Shown here one piece after another: positions 43,538 to 55,652 of a DNA stretch of 64,000 nucleotides; position 1 is the first letter of the stretch, and each line of letters begins with the position of its first letter. The notes under the pieces were generated by a model. It searched no databases, had not been told where the DNA came from, and saw only the letters and a program-made list of their open reading frames with translations. The DNA comes from Polychytrium aggregatum (taxonomy: Eukaryota; Chytridiomycota; Chytridiomycetes; Polychytriales). Position numbers and translations under genes: made by a program. The stretch covers positions 62,001-126,000 of the forward strand of contig NW_026516248.1 of the NCBI RefSeq assembly GCF_025602895.1, given 5' to 3'.

Positions 43538-44180
43538 TGCCCACCACGAATATCCAGCGGGTGGCGCCTATGAGACCTCCTGCCCAATATCAGATACAAA
43601 ATATAGTCAATCCAGAAAGAAACTGGACAGTGTTCGATTCCTCTGGCATCAAAGCCCCAGTGGCCAGGCGGTGCGATTGTTTCCCGTCCTGGGAGACAAT
43701 CTCTTTGATTTAGTTGATTTCGGGAAACGTGGCCTTGAACATGCCAGTCGATCTCCCGTGGCGACGATCGACTAGTGGCGACGATCGACTAGCGTACCAA
43801 GATCATGTTCCTGGCTGGATTGATGTCTCGATGTGGGAACGCGGTGCACCCAGCTGATACTGCACTGACACACCCTTGCATCGACCTTCCCATTACCGCT
43901 TGTTGCTCATCAAGGTGCTCGCTCTTCCACATCAGCGATATTTACCACCTGCGCAACGTTCACCTCGTGGCCGTTGTGGATTGTGACTTGACCCGTTCTC
44001 TATTCATTGGTCTGGCCGTATTGGGCTCTGATCCATGCGTGCCCCGCCAGGTCGGCCTGAATAGTTTCAGAGGGGACGCCACAGCACCACAGTATGAAGT
44101 CGACAAAATGCTGTTGTATTCAGAATCAAATACAGCATGATTTTGCTACTTGCTCGTATGCTCAGCGCTTAGCCAAGGGA
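43538..44180. other. Convergent intergenic region with a 17-bp duplication
   Basis: About 640 bp between two convergent Sel1 genes. GTGGCGACGATCGACTA is duplicated in tandem at 43759-43792. No gene is supported, and no MITE equivalent to the one in the 18.3 kb spacer is seen. Confidence 0.55.
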
Positions 44181-46724
44181 TCAGGGGCACTCCTTGAGGA
44201 ACCACAGACTGTCGATTGCACCTTCGTTGCCTTGGTCTGCCGCCTTCTGATACCAAAAAAGAGCCGACTCGAGGTCCTCGGCGACACCATAGCCCTTACT
44301 GTGGCAGAAACCGAGCCAATACTGCCCACGCCGATTGCCTTGCTCGGCAGATTTGCGATACCACTCAACCGCCCTGGCGTCGTCACCAACAACACCACAT
44401 TCGTTATAGTAACATAGGCCAACCCCCAGCTGCCCGTACGAGTTGTTCAAGTTGGCCGATCTGCTGTACCACTCGAATGCCTTCGAGTTATCATCCAATA
44501 CTCCCCAGCCATTATAGTAACATTCTGCGAGCCAGAACTGGCTGTCGCTGTGGCCGTCGTTGGCGAGTTGTTCGAAGATTTCCACTGCCATATCCTTGTT
44601 TTGGGTCGTTCCAAATCCTTGGATCAAGCACAGAGCTTTGAGATGCTTGCACAGCCAGTCCTGTGCCGATCCAAACTGACACAGTTCGAAGAATCGAAGG
44701 GCAGCGGATGGCTGTCTGAAGGTCGGCTGCGAAGGAACTCCACAGGCCAGGCATTCATCTTCACCAAAATTGAACTCATCCGACCTGTTGTCTCGTATAA
44801 TTTTGACTCCTTTCTGTTTGTCTTGGGGTGTCCCACGGCCGAGATAGTGCATCCACCCAACCATGTGCGTGGCGATGGGTTTGATGACTGGATCAGAGGA
44901 CTGTGTGCTGACCTCCTGCCAGCATTTGAGCGCATCGGCGTCGCTTTGCTCGGCACCGTGGCCGACGAGCGAGAACCAGCCACGGAGGAACTCGACTCGG
45001 AGTTTGCCGTCGGTGTTTCCTTGGTTCGCAGCCTTGGTGTACCACTTGATGGCAGTTTCGTAGTCTTGGTCAACTCCTTCGCCGTTCTCGAAACATCGAC
45101 CGAGGCCAACTTGAGCCTGTGCAAGTCCACGCTCTGCGAGGTCACGATACAATTGAAGTGCTTTTGAAATATCGGGGCGGACTATGAGGCCATTGCGGTA
45201 GGAGTCAGCCAGGTGCAACTGTGCCATCCAATGCCCAGTGTCGGCAGCCTTTTCAAAGTGGCCGAGAATTCGCTTATATTTGATGCTTCGCTCTTTCCAA
45301 CTCGCGGACTGTCGGCTTTGGAGATCCATTTGAAGAATCCTGGCCAAGATGTACGAAGCGACTGCGCTCCCTCGGTCCGCCAAGGTGGACAACCACGAAC
45401 GGTCCTCTGCGTCTTGGCCACTGTAGTGATGCAAGAGGGCGAGCAAATCGTTTGTCGAGATAAGGTCAGGAAGTGGCTTTTCTGGGGAATGCAGCCCGTT
45501 CTGCTTGCACCAGTGTCGAAGTCGGTTGACTCTGGAGTTCAGGAGCGGTCGGGCTCGCTTGCACACGAGAAGCAGGGTCTTGATGTCAGCTAGACAGAGT
45601 GCGAGCTGGAAGCTTTCGTTGAAGCACACGATGCTGAAGAGGTCTGGTCCGAGCTGGATGGCCGACGGCCGTATTGGATCCAAGATCGATAAACTGGTGT
45701 TGATCCCGACGATTTCGTCCGACACAATCAGTGGAGCATTGATGCGACTGGTGGAGCCCCCGTCCAAAGTGAATGGATGAACTCTATCCATGAGGACCAG
45801 TTTGGTTTTGTCGCTCTGGGCGGATGTGAGGAGTGCCGCTGACGTAGGATCCAAACCCGCCCTGCACTGGTCGAGAGCAGCAGCGATCTGTTCGAAAGTC
45901 GGTCGATCGGCAGGGGTTTGGGCCCAGCAGCGCTCGATGAGGGTCCAGATGTCATTGGGAATGCCGTCGATCTGCTGGGGTCTTTGGCCATGGTCGACTG
46001 TTTGCTCAATTGCTTGGTCTTGCAGCGCTTCTCCGTCGTCGGTGATCCACACGGGTTTGGCATCGTTGAGCACCTCGTACGTGGTAATGGCGAAGGCATA
46101 TACATCGGTCTTCATGGTGGTGTCGCCGAGTTCATCGTCGTCAAGCGTCTCGGGGGCGCCGTAGCTGCTGTTTCGGCTGCGGTCCGTCAAGGTGGATGTA
46201 TGTTTGATGCGGGACAGCCCAAAGTCGCTGACGACAGCATTGGCTCCACTGTCGAGCAGGACATTTGCAGCCTTGAGCCCGCCATGAACGACATTGTGAT
46301 CATGGAGATATGCTATCCCCGCGGCCACTTGGTGGAGTAGACGGAGCTTCTCCTCCAGTGGGACATTGTTGTTGGCAACATGATCAAGGAGGGTGCCGTT
46401 GGGCATGAACGGCGAGACCATGAAGGGAGGAATCGGATTGCCGTCGTCGTCTTGGTCGCAGGCACCGAGCAGCGACAGGATGTTAGGGTGACTGAGCTGC
46501 TTCCAGAGATCGATCCGATGGCGGTATTCATTGAGCTGGTCGATGTTGCAAGTGCCGAGGAGCTGCTTGATGGCGACCTTGGAGCCAAAGTATGTGCCGG
46601 TGAAGACCTCGCCAAGGCCACCGCGGCCGATGGGTTGGATGGAGCGGCCGGTGATATCGCTGGGCGAGATGAACCAGGACGGCCGCTCAGGCACGGATCG
46701 AGCGATGTCTTTGGTGGACGCCAT
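44181..46724 (-). CDS. Protein kinase-like domain fused to Sel1 repeats, subfamily A copy 4 (predicted pseudokinase)
   Basis: Single-exon protein of 847 residues, start MASTKDIARSVPERPSW; an in-frame Met at 46934 would add hydrophobic leader. Residues about 25-285 form a tyrosine-kinase-like (TKL) fold: glycine loop IGRGGLGEVFTGTYFG, ATP lysine in VAIKQLLG, catalytic-loop region VVHGGLKAANVLL, metal loop VSDFGLSRI, APE-like YGAPETLDDDE and a late RPTFEQI motif. The catalytic Asp of HRD/HGD is Gly here while other key residues remain, so phosphotransfer is doubtful. After a linker the shared module appears (GPDLFSIVCFNESFQLALCL, LLLVCKRARPLLNSRVNRLR). About ten Sel1 repeats then run to WFLKECP. 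It is the only kinase fusion among the four related genes and shares near-identical blocks with copy 3. Confidence 0.88.
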   Translation of the reverse strand: MASTKDIARSVPERPSWFISPSDITGRSIQPIGRGGLGEVFTGTYFGSKVAIKQLLGTCNIDQLNEYRHRIDLWKQLSHPNILSLLGACDQDDDGNPIPPFMVSPFMPNGTLLDHVANNNVPLEEKLRLLHQVAAGIAYLHDHNVVHGGLKAANVLLDSGANAVVSDFGLSRIKHTSTLTDRSRNSSYGAPETLDDDELGDTTMKTDVYAFAITTYEVLNDAKPVWITDDGEALQDQAIEQTVDHGQRPQQIDGIPNDIWTLIERCWAQTPADRPTFEQIAAALDQCRAGLDPTSAALLTSAQSDKTKLVLMDRVHPFTLDGGSTSRINAPLIVSDEIVGINTSLSILDPIRPSAIQLGPDLFSIVCFNESFQLALCLADIKTLLLVCKRARPLLNSRVNRLRHWCKQNGLHSPEKPLPDLISTNDLLALLHHYSGQDAEDRSWLSTLADRGSAVASYILARILQMDLQSRQSASWKERSIKYKRILGHFEKAADTGHWMAQLHLADSYRNGLIVRPDISKALQLYRDLAERGLAQAQVGLGRCFENGEGVDQDYETAIKWYTKAANQGNTDGKLRVEFLRGWFSLVGHGAEQSDADALKCWQEVSTQSSDPVIKPIATHMVGWMHYLGRGTPQDKQKGVKIIRDNRSDEFNFGEDECLACGVPSQPTFRQPSAALRFFELCQFGSAQDWLCKHLKALCLIQGFGTTQNKDMAVEIFEQLANDGHSDSQFWLAECYYNGWGVLDDNSKAFEWYSRSANLNNSYGQLGVGLCYYNECGVVGDDARAVEWYRKSAEQGNRRGQYWLGFCHSKGYGVAEDLESALFWYQKAADQGNEGAIDSLWFLKECP

Positions 46725-47236
46725 GCGGCAGATTTGAGGCGAGAGATGGGCTGGACGGAAAGGACGGCCCGCCAGAAAAAGGCCAAAGCCTGGATGGGGG
46801 CAGTGCCGAGCGAGAGGCCAAGCCAAACATGCGATACAAACACAATAGGACGGGATCCGCAGGTGTGCGTGAGAGCCTGGGGTCCAAATGATAGGAGGGA
46901 GAGAGCTATCTGCGGACTTGACTTTTCGTCTCATTCAAAAGTGCAGCATCCAAGCGAGTTCTGGAGTGGAGCGGGAATACTCGAGTGGAGCGGGAATACT
47001 CGAGTGGAGCGGGAATACAACATGAAAAGCAAATTTATTTTTGTTGATGCACCTAGAAACGTTATTTTGCGGTAACAACCATACACAATCAAACAATTGA
47101 AAGCAGCATCGAAAACGGACAATGTTACTGAGGTACAAGCTGAGCGTGGCAAGAGGAGAATACAAGAAGAGAAGAGCGCTGCTACGACAGGAGATGAGTG
47201 CTACTGATACGGTGTCCGTCTGGCGGTTCAGGCAAC
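46725..47236. other. Intergenic region with a 19-bp tandem repeat
   Basis: This spacer holds the promoter of the kinase-Sel1 gene and the 3' flank of the SPFH gene, both on the minus strand. A three-copy tandem repeat lies at 46964-47018. No other gene is supported. Confidence 0.55.
46964..47018. repeat. 19-bp tandem repeat, three copies
   Basis: The unit GAGTGGAGCGGGAATACTC occurs as two full and one 17-bp copy with no mismatches. It is about 240 bp upstream of the kinase-Sel1 start codon. Confidence 0.9.
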
Positions 47237-49252
47237 TCAGTTGTCGGCGACGAGTTCGAGGAGGGTGTTGCGGGTGGCGCCCTGCAGGCCAGTTTCGCCA
47301 ATGTGGCCGGCACTGGGCTCGGCGGGCATGAAGATGACCTTGGTACCAGCGGTCTTGGACATGGCCTGCAGAGTTTCGAGGTAGCGGATCTGCATAGCCG
47401 CGGGGGTGTTGAGGATGTCGGAGGCCTCGCGCTAAATACCAGGGCAGCCGCAAGATAGGTTCGTGTCAGCAACATGAATAAGGAGCATCCAAAGGAAGGC
47501 ATGTAGAGAGCAACAGGGCATATGATGAATTGCAATAGTAGGCCAATTGACCGGCGAGCGCTTTGAATGGGCGGAGCGAGCAATGGGAGAGCGCGGAACA
47601 GGTTCTTCTGCTCTTACCATGAGCTTGGCGGACTCGACCTCGGCCTGGGCTGCAATGACCTTGGATTCACCGATTCGCTTGGCCTTGGCGGCGGCCGACA
47701 GGTTCTCCTGGAGCTCCTTGGAGAACTGCAGATCCTTGATCAAGATCGACTGGGTGACGGCACGCAAACGACGTGGGGACAAAGGGCAGGCCAGGATGGA
47801 GGCGATGAGGCGAGAAGGTGAGTTGCTGTTGGGTTGCCCATCGGGAGAGGGCGTCTGTGGGGACAGAGACTGCTGATGCCGTCGCTGCTGGCAGGTGCGA
47901 TGGTGTAGCGGGAGGCCATGGCGTCCATGCATCGCACAAGGCCATGTTATGTTGCCCCTGGCGTTTCCCAGCAAAGCAATCCACTTCGCGTGTCTGTGCT
48001 GCATTTCCCTCGCACTCCCGCCAGTCAAGCCAAGCCACGCCAAGCCAAGGGTCGCTGTTCTCACCTCAATCTTGACACCCCAGGAAGCGGCAGGCTCGCG
48101 GATGATGCCCTCGATCTGGTGGGCGAGAGCCTCGCGGTTCTCGATGGCATCCTGGAGGGTGCGGGTGCCCAGGATGTGGCGAAGGGTGGTCTGGGTGCGC
48201 TCGATGAGGGCAACACGAACGTTGTTGACCAGGAAGACCGAGGTATAAGGGTCGACGATGTGCCAGTCTTTTGGATAAAGCAGCGGCAGGGGCAAGCGAA
48301 AGAGGGCATGGTTCAGATAGGGCTCGCCGACGAAAATAGGACCGAGTGTGTGTGCCGCGGAAACAGAGCGCATTCGCCCCATGGACCAGCGCAGCCGCAC
48401 CCGTCGAACAGACACAGCCAATACCGAGTCACACTTACAGAGAACAGAGTCGATGCTGATGTTGACGTTGTCCTTGGTCATGATGACCTGCGACGGAATC
48501 TGCTCGATCTGTGGAGGGTCGGACAACAGCGAGTGCATCAGCACAAGGGCCACCTTGCGGGACAGCAGGACCCACGCTGCCCGCCAGTCTCGGGCTGCGG
48601 ATAATCCCCCGGCCGTCTCCATAAGCAGCCCAGAGCCGACGAGGGAAGGGCGGTGGCATCGGGGGAACTCACCTGGATTTTGATGTTGACTCGGTCGATG
48701 CGCTCGGTGCACACGTTGATGCCGTGCAGACCCGGGTCGATGGTCTTGTAGTACTTGCCGAAGCGGGTGACGAGACCAACCTCGCCCTGGCGGACGGTCT
48801 TGTATGGGTTGGGGAAGCAAACGCAGCAGGGGATGGCACCGAGGAAACCCAAGCAGCCACCCAACGAGTTCATCATGCCCTCGTCTAGAAAGGACGTGGC
48901 AGGGTAGCGGCATGAGAGGGGGCGCCGTTAGAAGGGAGACTCGGCTCAAAGATGCCAGAATCAGAGCACCGGCTGGCTCGTTGGGCAACTGGCTGTGCAT
49001 GCAAGACAGGGGCTTACAGGCGGGATTGTGAGCGGGCGGGAGGGGAATCTCATTTGCAAAGGACGCCTGGTTGATCTGCGGGGGTGCGGCAAACTTGGGC
49101 TGCGAGGAGCTGCTGACGCCAAAGTCGATGGAGATGTCGGGGCGGGCTTGGTTGTCCATCGAAGCGAAGAGAGGGAGACGGTGCGAGACTGGGGGATTGG
49201 ACTCGGGAGACAAGAAGGGAACGAGCTCTTCCTCCTGGGAGAACGAGGACAT
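47237..49252 (-). CDS. Stomatin/band 7 (SPFH) family membrane protein
   Basis: Membrane-associated scaffold of the SPFH family, which forms oligomers at lipid microdomains or mitochondria. Six exons are inferred. Exon 1 (49252 to about 49020) encodes a soluble N-terminus starting MSSFSQEEELVPFLSPE. The next exon holds a short hydrophobic hairpin, LGGCLGFLGAIPCCVCFPNP, and the SPFH opening YKTVRQGEVGLVTRFGKYYK, with DPGLHGINVCTERIDRVNI. Later exons give EQIPSQVIMTKDNVNISIDS, VALIERTQTTLRHILGTRTL and LIKDLQFSKELQENLSAAAK, the last part being the coiled-coil with the usual Ala/Glu pattern. The last exon ends TRNTLLELVADN. The Cys pair after the hairpin could be palmitoylated, as in stomatin. Identity as podocin-like or stomatin-like is not resolved. 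Confidence 0.88.
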
Positions 49253-49742
49253 TTGAGGAGAAAGCGATCCTTTCCGCCCTCACGGGGATGGGCGTGCAAT
49301 TGCCGGGTGCATTTGGCTTGATTGTCACAGGACCGACCGGGCTGTGCCTGCAACAAGCCGATCGCTCAGCGGACGCAATTTGGCCGGGGGCGAGCCGCCA
49401 GCGCCAGCGGGAGCGAATGGCCCACGGTCATGCCAATGCCAAGAAAGCACGGCAGCAATCCAAGATTCCATGATGATTTGACCAATGCGGCCGAATACCC
49501 GACAGCGGCATTCTTTGTGTGGGAGAAATGAGATCTCATGTTATGTCCACCACCCGCCCATTGGACATGCTGGTGCCCAGCGCACCTTACGCCACCTCAC
49601 TGCCCACACATCACCTCGCACTGCTCACACCGGACACCAGACACCGCACGCTGTGCACGTTGGATTCAGAAGAGTCGTCCGCCTCTCTGTATTGGGGGGG
49701 GGTTTCGTGAAGAGGATGTATCAAATGAAATGGGGGTCGCAC
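49253..49742. other. Intergenic region, no gene seen
   Basis: About 490 bp upstream of the SPFH gene and downstream of the PDH gene, both on the minus strand. It contains a short G-run at 49696-49703 and nothing else recognisable. Confidence 0.5.
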
Positions 49743-51383
49743 TTAAAATTGCTTGACTTCAAAGGGCGTGCATCCACGGACGGTGGGAACCTCGTAACCG
49801 GGGGCATAGATGTCGGTCCAGAGCTCCTCGGCGTTGGGCTCGGGCGAGGCCTTGGACTCCTCGACGGCCTTGTCGATCTCGGCACGGATCTCCTTCTCAA
49901 TCTGCTTCAGGTCCTCCTCGGAAGCGATGCCGCGCTCGATGAGACGGGTGCGGTGGCCGGTGATGGGGTCGTTGGTGGAGCGCATGTTCTGGATCTCCTC
50001 ACGGGTGCGGTAGGTGGTGCCGGGGTCGGACATGGAGTGGCCGCCGTAGCGGTAGGTAACCATCTCCATGACGAGCGGGCCGTTGCCGTTGAGGGTCCAC
50101 TCGCGGGCATATCGGCAGGCCTCCTTGACGGCAAGGACATCCATAGCGTTGACTCGCAGACCGGGAATAAAGTCACCGCGGGTGTAGTACTTGGTCGAGG
50201 CCGAGGATCGGTGGGCCGAGGTGCCCATGCCGTACTTGTTGTTCTCGCAGACAAAGACGACCGGAAGCGACCACAGCTTGGCCATGTTGTAAGACTCAAA
50301 GACCTGGCCCTGGTTGGCGGCGCCGTCACCGTAGAGCGAGAAGGTCATGGTGTTCTTGTTGAGGTACCTCTGGGCCAGGGCAATACCGGCACCGAGAGGA
50401 ACCTGGGCACCGACGATGCCGTTGCCGCCGTAGAACTCGTGGGCAAACATGTGCATCGATCCACCCTTGCCCTGGGAGCAGCCAGCGACGCGGCCCATCA
50501 GCTCAGCGATGATGCTGGTGGCCGAGGCACCGCGGAGGAGAGTGAATCCGTGGCAGCGGTAGGATGTGATGATGGCGTCGTCCTTGGAGGTGGCGGCGTG
50601 CATGCCGGCGGCGACGGCCTCCTGGCCGATCGACAAGTGGCAGAAGCCGCGAATCAGCTTGGCTTTGTAGAGCTGAGGACCGGATGAAGAGACAAAGTGT
50701 TAGATCCGTCCAGGATGACATTGGAATAGCGAGCGAGGGCCACTCCGGCTGCGACCGAGGCCGGATCGGAGTTGCACCAGACATGGCTGAGCGATGTAGC
50801 TTGACGATGAGGACCACGGTGCGTTATCGGTCGCGTCGCCCGATTACATTATCGAGACTCATCGCTTGGCTGTCTCATCCAGTGTTGGGTGGCCTCGGTC
50901 ATCGCACGATATTGCAGCCAGCTCGGGACATCTGGCTGTCGCCGCTGACAAGCACTGCGATGACGACCGAAACTGCATGTAGCTGGCAGACAGGCCAAGC
51001 CGGGCTGTCACAGCGCACGGAGCGCAGATTGGAAGAGTCCGACCATCAAGTACGCCGCTGGATCCGGCACCCACCTGGTCAGAGGCAGTCTCGAGACGAC
51101 GGATGGCAACCATGTTTCTGAAGATGTCGACCAGCTCTTTGCGAGTGGCCTTGACAGAAAAGTTGGGCGAGTCGCAGTTGTGGGTGGAGAAGCTCAGGTT
51201 GTTGAGCTCAAACTCGAACTCGTCATTGTCGGCGGGGGTGGCAGCAGCCTCGGAGCTCTGGACCTTGGGCGAGGTCGAGAACAGAGTCTTGAACAATGAG
51301 GAGGAGGAGGCCCAGGTCTGGTTGCTGCGGACGCCCAGGGTGTGGGTCGAGTTGAGCGATGCTCGGACGAGCTTGGCAATCAT
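49743..51383 (-). CDS. PDA1: Pyruvate dehydrogenase E1 component subunit alpha, mitochondrial
   Basis: Thiamine-diphosphate-dependent E1 alpha subunit, which decarboxylates pyruvate in the mitochondrial matrix. Exon 1 (51383 to about 51078) starts [20 protein letters not shown], a basic, Ser-rich mitochondrial presequence, and continues with [20 protein letters not shown]. An intron of about 400 bp follows. The main exon (about 50680-49743) has [29 protein letters not shown] and [20 protein letters not shown]. The TPP/Mg motif is [20 protein letters not shown] with the downstream Asn in [20 protein letters not shown]. The regulatory phosphorylation region is [16 protein letters not shown] with its conserved Ser. 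The C-terminus, [12 protein letters not shown], is short and typical of fungi. The beta subunit is not in this window. Confidence 0.96.
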
Positions 51384-52502
51384 GGCTGCTTTTCTTGGAT
51401 AGATTATGGGGAGATGGGAGGGTGACGAGGGAGAGGAGAGCCGACGAGAGCAAGTCTGGCCGAGACAGAGGACAGGATGAGGGCAGTCAGCAACGGCAGA
51501 GCAATGAAGCAGACCCGACAGGGTCAATATGCCCGTCAGTCACTGTCAGAACTGCGATTGCTTGTGGCTGTCGTTGTGGCTGTTGCTGTGGTTGTGCTGG
51601 GCCGATGGCGATGGGAAGCCGGAGCGGCGAACAGAGGCCGTCCAGCAACGATCTGCGCGACCAGCTGCCCCCTGGGCATACGGCAAGACAGCACCGCTAT
51701 GGCCAGCCCGAGCAAGACGAAGCAAGACATGGCAGCACGGATACGGAATATATCCCTCAAGCAGCAGCCGTCGCGACAGCAGCAGCGCACTCACCTCCGA
51801 GCAGATGGATCCAAAGCGAGCAAGCGCAAGCGCAGGGCGAAAGATGAGGCAGGCCGCGAGGCGAAAATGCAGAAAAAAAAGCGATTCGGAAACAACGGCC
51901 AGCCTTGGCACACAGACAGCGGCTGCGTCGGGCGACAAGCTGTTCCGTGTCCGGGGTGCGTGCACAGGCAGCCGCTGCACTGCCCGAGTGCGGCGACACA
52001 TGCTGTGTTCTGTGTCGAGGAGCGGTGGTGTGCTGCCGTCATCTGTATCCATTGTGTGTGCGGGGATTGTGTGTGTGTGTGGGAGTCCCTGGTTTGTGAT
52101 TTGTCCGCTTGCTTGTCCGCTGTCTGTGTGCTGATACACACACAGAGCCAGGACGGCACACACACACAGAGGGCCACGCCATTGGCTGGGGGCGCGCGGC
52201 TTGGGCTTTTGGGGCTGTCGAGCGAGGACGCAGCGAGACGGCAGCGAGAGCAGCTGGGGCCCCGTCTCGTTGCACCCTCGCCGCGTCCTCGCCGCGTCCT
52301 CGCCGCGTCCTCGCCAGCCCCAAAAACCAGCCTCGCACAAGGGGCGACTGGGCAGTTCTGTGCGACTGGCGGCTCCAGCGCCCGCGCCCCAGATCGAGTC
52401 TGGATCGAGCCGGATCCGGCGGATGTTGCCTCTGGTGGCGTTTGGCGTGGGAAACGATCAAGCGGGAAGCAAGTACAGGCGATGCTGTACACTTTATTCA
52501 GA
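51384..52502. other. GC-rich, low-complexity intergenic region
   Basis: About 1.1 kb upstream of the PDH gene. It contains a GT tract (about 52058-52082) and CA tracts (about 52137-52172) facing each other, and a 12-bp tandem repeat. Long open frames occur in several phases because of the composition; none has recognisable motifs. Confidence 0.55.
52268..52316. repeat. 12-bp tandem repeat
   Basis: The unit GTCCTCGCCGCG repeats about four times with minor variation in a GC-rich spacer. Confidence 0.8.
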
Positions 52503-52857
52503 AAAAAACGGGACAATATCGCCGTTTCCATGAACATGTAGTATGTGCTGTGCTTGCGTCAAGCAAAGCCACAAGAAATAAAACAGATCACTTTGGCAGC
52601 CTCCGAGTGAAGACCACCGGTCGCCCTCCGGTCTCCACAATCGACCTGCACACTGGTCTCGGAGTGCCAGCGATGGATGATACTCTTGGACACACTGAAT
52701 ATGGAGGCAACCTTACGCAGGCTATGGATGAGGGCGTAGCATCGCAATGCGGCGGTGCGAAAGTCGGATGTGTGGCGAATGGTCATGGCCAGCGCGCGAT
52801 AACATTGGGTAACAAAATATTCGATGAATGGTCAAAATCCCGGGTGTCCCGTTTTTT
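52503..52857 (-). mobile_element. Tc1/mariner-like element remnant, copy B (355 bp), with transposase HTH fragment
   Basis: Bounded by a perfect 13-bp inverted repeat, AAAAAACGGGACA at 52503-52515 and TGTCCCGTTTTTT at 52845-52857. On the minus strand 52786-52559 encodes 75 residues, MTIRHTSDFRTAALRCYALI followed by RKVASIFSVSKSIIHRWH, which looks like the N-terminal helix-turn-helix of a Tc1/IS630-type transposase. No catalytic DDE region remains, so it cannot move by itself. An inverted terminal motif, ACGGGACACCCC, also follows immediately at 52874, as if a second element end abuts this one. The internal sequence AACAGATCACTTTGGCAGCC is shared with the element at 62724. Confidence 0.65.
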
Positions 52858-53457
52858 ATTGGATTGCCTGTAAAATACGGGACACCCCTGTTCCCGCCAG
52901 GGCTGCCGCTGTTTTCTGGGTCCTGGACACACCAACCAATAGCCCATCATGACGCACAGATGCACTTTGACCGAGCCACGAGGATCATCGACAGGTGCGC
53001 ATCCAACTGCAAGAGGCAACACACGATCCACGCCCTTGAGATGAGAGCAACCAGCTTCGCTTGGGAAGCGCACGTCATCGTTGGGAAGCGTCTGCGGCTC
53101 TGTCAGGGACGTGGACTTGCATACACCGCCCACGCTCCTCGATCCATAGCATCTCTTGGCGATAGCGGTTGCTCTTGGACATGATTGCTGGGCAAATATG
53201 TATATTCATGATCCCGAAAAAATGGCGGCAAAACTATGAATCTTAATTACAAAGAACAGGGTGTAGGGGTGGTGGCGGCATGCATCCGTGCATGCATCCG
53301 TGCATGCAGGCAAGGCATGTGAACAGCATTACGCCAAGCTCGGTGGCGTCCGATATTGCAGCGCAGGAAGAAAGGAGAGGGGAGGTTGATACAAGTCGCG
53401 TTGCGATGAAAGACATGGCCGCGACCCCCCTCATTTGCCTGGATGGTGGGAATGTGT
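52858..53457. other. Intergenic region, possible transposon debris
   Basis: The stretch between the element end and the sulfhydrylase stop. An extra element-like terminus lies at its left edge (52874-52886), and a short GCATGCATCC repeat at about 53278-53310. No intact gene is supported. Confidence 0.45.

Positions 53458-55652
<2,195 letters not shown>

Noticed and set aside
49485-50687. A 400-codon plus-strand open frame
   Set aside because: Antisense shadow of the pyruvate dehydrogenase E1 alpha exon.
51477-52541. A 354-codon plus-strand open frame and similar minus frames
   Set aside because: Low-complexity GC-rich and GT/CA repeat sequence open in several phases on both strands, with no recognisable motif. 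It lies in a spacer and runs into a transposon remnant.
52783-53133. A minus-strand frame beside the 52.5 kb element that might be more transposase
   Set aside because: The frame carries no DDE signature, and its left part crosses the terminal repeats. It was left as possible debris only.
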